Source: Bacteroidales bacterium (lineage in GTDB: Bacteria; Bacteroidota; Bacteroidia; Bacteroidales; NBLH01). Taken from it: DNA of 11,171 nt. The stretch lies in NCBI GenBank assembly GCA_021647685.1, contig JAKIUH010000106.1, positions 1 through 11,171 of the forward strand, given 5' to 3'. Both the position numbers and the translations under genes were made by a program. The notes beneath the pieces were generated by a model. That model was not told the origin of the DNA. It saw nothing but the letters and a program-made list of their open reading frames with translations, and made no database searches. This document shows, piece by piece, positions 6,559 through 11,171 of the stretch. How positions within the stretch are numbered: the stretch's first letter is position 1; each line of letters starts with the position of its first letter.

Positions 6559-7397
6559 TTTCCTTTAATATAACTTAACATTATCCAATTATTTTTTTCT
6601 CGTTTATTGCTTAACTGTAAACCGGATTGTTGCGCTATTTTATTTATTTCTTCAAAATAATGTGCATAAAAACCGCTTAATAATAATTTTCCTCCATGGT
6701 GTATGTGTGCTGCATAATCGGGAATATCATGCAATAATACATTTTTATTAATATTTGCATAAATGATATTGAAAAATTTTGAACCAATATTACTTTTATC
6801 TCCTTGTTCAACATGCACATTTTTAATTGAATTTAGTTGTAGGTTTTCCAATGTATTATTATACGACCATTTATCAATATCGATTGCACATATTTCTTTT
6901 GCTCCTTTTTGGGCACTTAAAATTGCCAAAATACCGGTACCGCAGCCCATATCTAAGATTGTTTTGCCCTGAACATCCAGTTCAAGTATTTCTTCAATCA
7001 TCAAAGAGGTGGTTTCATGATGCCCCGTGCCAAATGACATTTTGGGGTCAATAAGTATTTCGTACTTTAATTTGGGGGTATTTTCATGAAATGTACTACG
7101 AACAATGCATTTATCAGCAATTAAGATAGGCTCAAAATAATTTTTTTCCCATGTTTCGTTCCAGTTTTGTTCTTTTATTAATCGATGTTCAAAACTCAGC
7201 TCCGTATTTTCCAACTGAATATTTTTTATGAAATTTTGCAGTTCACCGGTAAATAAATCTTCTGTTATCCACGCCTTTACAAAAGGTTCTTCATCACTAA
7301 AACTTTCAAATCCTTTTTGACTTAAATAAGCGATTATAATTTCAGCACTTTCGGCACTGTAAGGTGTTAACAGGCAGCTTAGTTCAATATAGTTCAT
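6555..7397 (-). CDS. prmA: Ribosomal protein L11 methyltransferase
   Basis: PrmA uses S-adenosylmethionine to trimethylate amino groups of ribosomal protein L11 in the cytoplasm. The 280-residue product has the N-terminal substrate-recognition part (about 1-90), the linker, and a class I methyltransferase domain. Diagnostic motifs are IDPKMSFGTGHHETT (116-130), the cofactor loop ILDMGCGTGILAI (147-159) and the acidic AIDID (171-175). The family's usual NPP/NPL-type motif is replaced by NINKNV. The length is close to the usual one. The ATG at 7397 is the natural start. The gene heads a three-gene group with 4-base overlaps and diverges from the tlpA-like gene across 225 bases. In that gap, TATTTTCG read leftward at 7485-7478 is a poor -7 candidate, and TTAAAAA/TTTTTAA (7437-7466) could form a leader hairpin. 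Confidence 0.95.
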   Translation of the reverse strand: MNYIELSCLLTPYSAESAEIIIAYLSQKGFESFSDEEPFVKAWITEDLFTGELQNFIKNIQLENTELSFEHRLIKEQNWNETWEKNYFEPILIADKCIVRSTFHENTPKLKYEILIDPKMSFGTGHHETTSLMIEEILELDVQGKTILDMGCGTGILAILSAQKGAKEICAIDIDKWSYNNTLENLQLNSIKNVHVEQGDKSNIGSKFFNIIYANINKNVLLHDIPDYAAHIHHGGKLLLSGFYAHYFEEINKIAQQSGLQLSNKREKNNWIMLSYIKGN

Positions 7398-7567
7398 TGG
7401 TTTTGGGTTTAATATGTAAGTTTTACGATTTGATATTTAAAAAGCTTAAAGGCTTATAGTTTTTAAGAAAATATATACGAAAATAGTTTTTTTTAACAAA
7501 TAGAGCAATATTATTTACAATTTGATTTATTAAATCTTTGTGTTTCAGTCTAGTTTATAAATTAAGA

Positions 7568-7599
7568 TTAGGAGAAGCCTTAATTTTCACTTAAATTTG
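7568..7599 (+). promoter_or_regulatory. Putative promoter of the tlpA-like gene
   Basis: TAAATTTG at 7592-7599 matches the Bacteroidota -7 element TAnnTTTG exactly. TTAG at 7568-7571, one mismatch from TTTG, lies 20 bases upstream as the -33 element. Transcription would start near 7606 and leave a leader of roughly 17 bases before the ATG at 7623. The trinucleotide after the box (CAG) resembles that after the box at 5601-5608 (CAC). Confidence 0.55.
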
Positions 7600-7622
7600 C
7601 AGCTCAAAAATTTATAAGAGCA

Positions 7623-8159
7623 ATGAAGAAAATATTACTTTTTATTTTGTTTTTTACAAACATTTATCTTTTTGCACAAGAGCAATATCCCTATGTAGAT
7701 GAACGTGGTTTTTTTGTGAAAATTGGTCAGCAAGCTCCTGATTTTAAGATAGTTTATACTGACGGAACCTCACCCGGTAAACTTTCTGATTTAAGAGGAA
7801 AACCAATTATGTTGCAATTTACGGCAAGCTGGTGTGGCGTTTGCCGTAAAGAAATGCCGCACATTGAAAAAGATATTTGGCAAGCCTATAAAGATAAAGG
7901 CTTAATTCTTATCGGTATCGACCGTAAAGAAAAACCAGAAGCAGTTAAAAAGTTTGCCGGAATAATGAAAATTACTTATCCGCTGGCATTAGATTTAAAC
8001 GATGCAATTTATACTTTATATGCACATCCAAATTCCGGTGTTACACGTAATGTTTTAATTGACCCAAACGGAAAAATTGTTTTTCTTACACGACTATTCG
8101 ATAAAAAAGAATTTAAAGAACTGGTCAATAAAATTAATGAATTATGCAGGGTAGAATAG
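7623..8159 (+). CDS. Secreted TlpA/ResA-like thioredoxin-fold protein
   Basis: A 178-residue protein with a signal peptide (MKK, hydrophobic residues 4-17, likely cleavage after FAQ at about 19), so it acts in the periplasm. The redoxin domain starts at GQQAPDF (35-41) and carries the active site WCGVC with Cys71 and Cys74 after MLQFTAS. TYPLALD at 118-124 and VLIDPNGKIV (144-153) complete the fold. At the position where TlpA, ResA and thioredoxins have the cis-proline (usually GxP before the ID strand), this protein has Thr141 in SGVTRNVLID. An extra Cys175 sits near the C terminus. The likely role is thiol-disulfide exchange or reduction; the partner is unknown. It has its own promoter-like box and lies 73 bases before metH. 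Confidence 0.88.
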   Translation: MKKILLFILFFTNIYLFAQEQYPYVDERGFFVKIGQQAPDFKIVYTDGTSPGKLSDLRGKPIMLQFTASWCGVCRKEMPHIEKDIWQAYKDKGLILIGIDRKEKPEAVKKFAGIMKITYPLALDLNDAIYTLYAHPNSGVTRNVLIDPNGKIVFLTRLFDKKEFKELVNKINELCRVE

Positions 8160-8184
8160 CTGTTAATGCTTTGAGTTAATCAGC
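8159..8184 (+). other. Hairpin between the tlpA-like gene and metH
   Basis: GCTGTTAA at 8159-8166 pairs with TTAA-(bulged T)-CAGC at 8176-8184 around a 9-base loop, beginning at the last base of the tlpA-like stop codon. No T-run follows; the next bases are A-rich. It may stabilise a 3' end or partly terminate, but it does not look like a full intrinsic terminator, so read-through into metH is plausible. The rest of the 73-base gap has no clear TAnnTTTG box and is too short for a cobalamin riboswitch. Confidence 0.3.
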
Positions 8185-8232
8185 AGATTAAATAAAAAAG
8201 TAAATATACTATCTAATAACGCAACAACAAAT

Positions 8233-11171
8233 ATGAATAAAGCAAATATTTTTAATGAGTTAGAAAAAAGAGTTTTGGTTTTGGACGGCGCTATGGGCAC
8301 CATGATTCAAAACTACAAACTAACAGAAAAAGATTTTCGTGCCGAACGGTTTAAAAATCATCCGGTAGAACTAAAAGGGAATAACGATTTATTGTCCATT
8401 ACGCGCCCCGATGTTATAAAAGCAATACATGAGGAATATTTGAATGCAGGTGCGGATATTATCGAAACCAATACCTTTAACGCAACATCAATTTCCTTGG
8501 CAGATTATCAGATGGAAGATTTGGCTTATGAAATAAATTTTCAATCGGCAAAAATCGCTAAAGAAGCTGCCGATAAATTTACCGGTCAAAATCCTACAAA
8601 ACCCAGATATGTTGCCGGTTCAATGGGACCCACTAATAAAACTGCTTCCATGTCGCCCGATGTGAATGATCCGGGCTTTCGTGCAGTTAGTTTTGATGAT
8701 TTGGTACAAGCTTATAGTGAGCAAATTAAGGGTTTATTAGACGGAGGAGCTGATATATTAATGGTGGAAACTATTTTTGACACCCTGAATGCCAAAGCCG
8801 CTCTTTTTGCAATTGAGCAAATTTTAGAGGAACGTAATTTACTTGATTTTCCGGTGATGGTTTCGGGTACAATTACTGATAAAAGCGGAAGAACATTATC
8901 AGGGCAAACATTGGAAGCCTTTTTAAATTCGGTTTCGCATATAAAATTATTAAGTATTGGTTTGAATTGTGCGTTTGGAGCACATGATTTACGACCTTAT
9001 GTTGAAGAATTAGCACATAAATCACCTTTTTTTATTAGTGCACACCCCAATGCCGGTTTACCCAACGAGTTGGGCGAATATGACGAATCGCCCCAAAAAA
9101 TGAGCCTACAGATAAAGGATTATTTGGATAACCAGTATGTAAACATTATAGGCGGATGCTGTGGAACTACACCGGCACATATTAAAGAAATTGCAGAACT
9201 TGCACAACACGCTAATACACACAAAGTTAAAATCAATGAACACAAAACCCGTTTAAGTGGACTGGAAGCATTAAGCATTGATACGAATAATAATTTTATA
9301 AATATCGGAGAACGTACCAATGTTGCCGGCTCGCGCAAATTTGCACGTCTGATTCGCGAAGAAAAATACGAAGAAGCTTTAAGCATTGCACGCCAACAGG
9401 TTGAAAACGGTGCTCAAATTATTGATGTAAACATGGATGATGCCATGTTGGATGCCGAAAAAGAAATGGTAAAGTTTTTAAATCTGGTAATGAGTGAACC
9501 GGATATTGCCAAAGTTCCGATAATGATTGACTCATCTAAATGGTCGGTAATTGAAGCCGGATTAAAATGTTTACAAGGAAAAGCCATTGTTAATTCCATT
9601 AGTTTAAAAGAAGGAGAAGAGGTATTTATAGAACATGCCCGTAAAATTAAACGATATGGTGCTGCTACCATTGTTATGGCTTTTGATGAACAAGGACAAG
9701 CAAGTACTTATGAACGAAGAATTGAAATTTGCAAACGCTCATACGATATTTTAACTCAAAAAGTAAATTTTCCGCCCGAAGATATTATTTTCGACCCCAA
9801 TATTTTAACCATTGCTACGGGTATGCCTGAGCATAATAATTATGCACTTGATTTTATAAAAACCGTACAATGGATTAAAGAAAATCTGCCTTATGCTAAA
9901 GTTTCCGGTGGAGTAAGTAATTTATCATTTTCGTTCAGAGGCAATAATGTAGTGCGTGAGGCTATGCACTCCGTATTTTTGTATCATGCCATAAAAGCAG
10001 GTATGGATATGGGAATTGTTAATGCCGGAATGTTACAAATTTACGATGAAATACCAAAAGACTTATTGGTCTTAGTTGAAGATGTTGTCTTAAACCGACA
10101 TCCTAATGCAGCCGACAAATTAATTGAATATGCAGCAACAGTTCAGCAAGGAGGAAAAACACAAAAAACACAAGACGATTGGCGTACAAAACAGGTTAAT
10201 GAAAGTTTAAAACATGCTCTAATAAAAGGGATTACAGACTTTATAGAAGAAGATGTGGAAGAAGCTCGTAAAAATCATCGTTTAGCCCTTGAAGTGATTG
10301 AAGGTCCTTTGATGGACGGTATGAATGTAGTGGGAGATTTATTTGGTTCGGGTAAAATGTTTTTACCGCAAGTAGTAAAAAGTGCACGCGTAATGAAAAA
10401 AGCAGTGGCGGTGCTTTTACCCTATATTGAAGAAGAGAAATTACAGGCTTCGGACAGCAGTTCGGCAGGTAAAGTATTACTGGCTACCGTAAAAGGCGAT
10501 GTGCATGATATTGGTAAAAATATTGTAGGTGTAGTAATGCAATGCAATAATTTTGAGGTAATTGATTTGGGGGTAATGGTTCCTGCCGAAAAAATTTTAG
10601 AAGTTGCTGAGCAGGAAAAAGTAGATTTGGTAGGTTTAAGCGGCTTAATTACACCTTCTTTGGAAGAAATGGTACATGTAGCAAAAGAAATGAAACGGCG
10701 CGGAATGAATATTCCTTTACTGATTGGTGGAGCTACTACTTCTAAACTGCATACCGCTGTGAAAATTGCACCAAATTACGACGGAGGTATTGTGCATGTT
10801 ATTGATGCATCAAAAAGTGTGGGGGTGAGTGCCAGTTTAATTTCTAAAGAAGTAAAAGATGGCTTCATTCATGAAATTAATGAAGAGTATGAGCAAATAC
10901 GTCAAAAACACAGTGAAAAAACTGCAAAATTGGTAAGTTTTGAATTTGCCAAAGAGCATAAGTTTAAAATAAACTGGCAAGAAAAAGATATAAAAAAACC
11001 ACAATTTACCGGAACAAAAGTTTTTGAAGACTATTCACTAAAAGAAATAAGTAAATTTATTGATTGGACATTCTTTTTCCATGCCTGGGATATAACAGGT
11101 AAATATCCGGCACTTTTTGAACATCCAAAAAAGGGCAAAGAAGACAAAAAACTTTATGAAGATGCACAAGA
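8233..11171 (+). CDS. metH: Cobalamin-dependent methionine synthase, 3' end beyond the window
   Basis: MetH moves the methyl group of 5-methyltetrahydrofolate to homocysteine through methylcobalamin in the cytoplasm. The first 979 codons are present. Domains in order: homocysteine-binding (about 1-325) with zinc ligands Cys246 (GLNCAFG) and Cys309/Cys310 (GGCCGTTP); folate-binding (about 350-620) with NIGERTNVAGS from 357 and FDPNIL from 520; the helical cap (about 650-740); and the cobalamin-binding domain with GDVHDIGKN, His758 as the lower cobalt ligand, Asp756, Ser809 in SGLITPS, and LIGGATTS. The AdoMet-dependent reactivation domain begins at about 900 (DWTFFFHAWDITGKYP). In a typical full-length MetH (about 1,230 residues) about 250 residues would remain beyond the right edge. 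All domains lie in one frame, unlike the split forms in which the homocysteine domain is separate. The ATG at 8233 gives the usual N terminus (VLDGAMGTMIQ). Confidence 0.98.
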   Translation, partial: MNKANIFNELEKRVLVLDGAMGTMIQNYKLTEKDFRAERFKNHPVELKGNNDLLSITRPDVIKAIHEEYLNAGADIIETNTFNATSISLADYQMEDLAYEINFQSAKIAKEAADKFTGQNPTKPRYVAGSMGPTNKTASMSPDVNDPGFRAVSFDDLVQAYSEQIKGLLDGGADILMVETIFDTLNAKAALFAIEQILEERNLLDFPVMVSGTITDKSGRTLSGQTLEAFLNSVSHIKLLSIGLNCAFGAHDLRPYVEELAHKSPFFISAHPNAGLPNELGEYDESPQKMSLQIKDYLDNQYVNIIGGCCGTTPAHIKEIAELAQHANTHKVKINEHKTRLSGLEALSIDTNNNFINIGERTNVAGSRKFARLIREEKYEEALSIARQQVENGAQIIDVNMDDAMLDAEKEMVKFLNLVMSEPDIAKVPIMIDSSKWSVIEAGLKCLQGKAIVNSISLKEGEEVFIEHARKIKRYGAATIVMAFDEQGQASTYERRIEICKRSYDILTQKVNFPPEDIIFDPNILTIATGMPEHNNYALDFIKTVQWIKENLPYAKVSGGVSNLSFSFRGNNVVREAMHSVFLYHAIKAGMDMGIVNAGMLQIYDEIPKDLLVLVEDVVLNRHPNAADKLIEYAATVQQGGKTQKTQDDWRTKQVNESLKHALIKGITDFIEEDVEEARKNHRLALEVIEGPLMDGMNVVGDLFGSGKMFLPQVVKSARVMKKAVAVLLPYIEEEKLQASDSSSAGKVLLATVKGDVHDIGKNIVGVVMQCNNFEVIDLGVMVPAEKILEVAEQEKVDLVGLSGLITPSLEEMVHVAKEMKRRGMNIPLLIGGATTSKLHTAVKIAPNYDGGIVHVIDASKSVGVSASLISKEVKDGFIHEINEEYEQIRQKHSEKTAKLVSFEFAKEHKFKINWQEKDIKKPQFTGTKVFEDYSLKEISKFIDWTFFFHAWDITGKYPALFEHPKKGKEDKKLYEDAQ

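Noticed and set aside
8160..8232. Cobalamin riboswitch upstream of metH
   Set aside because: The gap is only 73 bases, far shorter than a cobalamin aptamer, and no B12-box-like sequence is visible.
9120..9671. Leftward open frames inside metH
   Set aside because: They are antisense to strongly conserved metH coding sequence and their products resemble nothing.

Overview
The window looks like an AT-rich chromosomal segment of a Bacteroidota (Bacteroidetes) bacterium. The evidence is a DUF4837-family lipoprotein (a family I know from this phylum), the gene order M23 peptidase / dxr / rseP, few Shine-Dalgarno-like sites, and two upstream boxes reading TAAATTTG that fit the phylum's primary-sigma -7 consensus TAnnTTTG. 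I cannot name a genus.

Layout: The left edge (1-477) holds the possible last 23 codons of a rightward gene and about 400 bases without a gene. That stretch contains a diverged 83-84 bp tandem duplication and a bulged hairpin that probably terminates transcription. From 5560 down to 478 a leftward series encodes a membrane-anchored M23 peptidase, Dxr (isoprenoid synthesis), the site-2 protease RseP, TatA and a DUF4837 lipoprotein. The gaps are 25, 25, 101 and 393 bases, so the first three genes look like one transcript, while tatA and the DUF4837 gene may have their own signals. A second leftward group (7397 down to 5699) is prmA, an RlpA-like lipoprotein and an unrecognised small membrane protein with four cysteines, each overlapping the next by 4 bases. 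Rightward from 7623 lie a secreted TlpA-like thioredoxin-fold protein and a long cobalamin-dependent methionine synthase gene (metH), cut by the right edge at codon 979.

How the genes relate: most leftward genes serve the cell envelope. These are peptidoglycan remodelling (M23, RlpA), lipid carrier precursors (Dxr), membrane proteolysis (RseP), protein export (TatA) and an outer lipoprotein (DUF4837). PrmA (ribosomal protein L11 methylation) and MetH (methionine and folate metabolism) are housekeeping genes.

I found no convincing new multi-gene system: no CRISPR array, no mobile element with a recognisable transposase, no RNA gene. The points most worth a second look are the unidentified four-cysteine membrane protein with its tight coupling to rlpA, the thioredoxin-fold protein with threonine at the usual cis-proline position, and the repeat and hairpin structure at 121-456.
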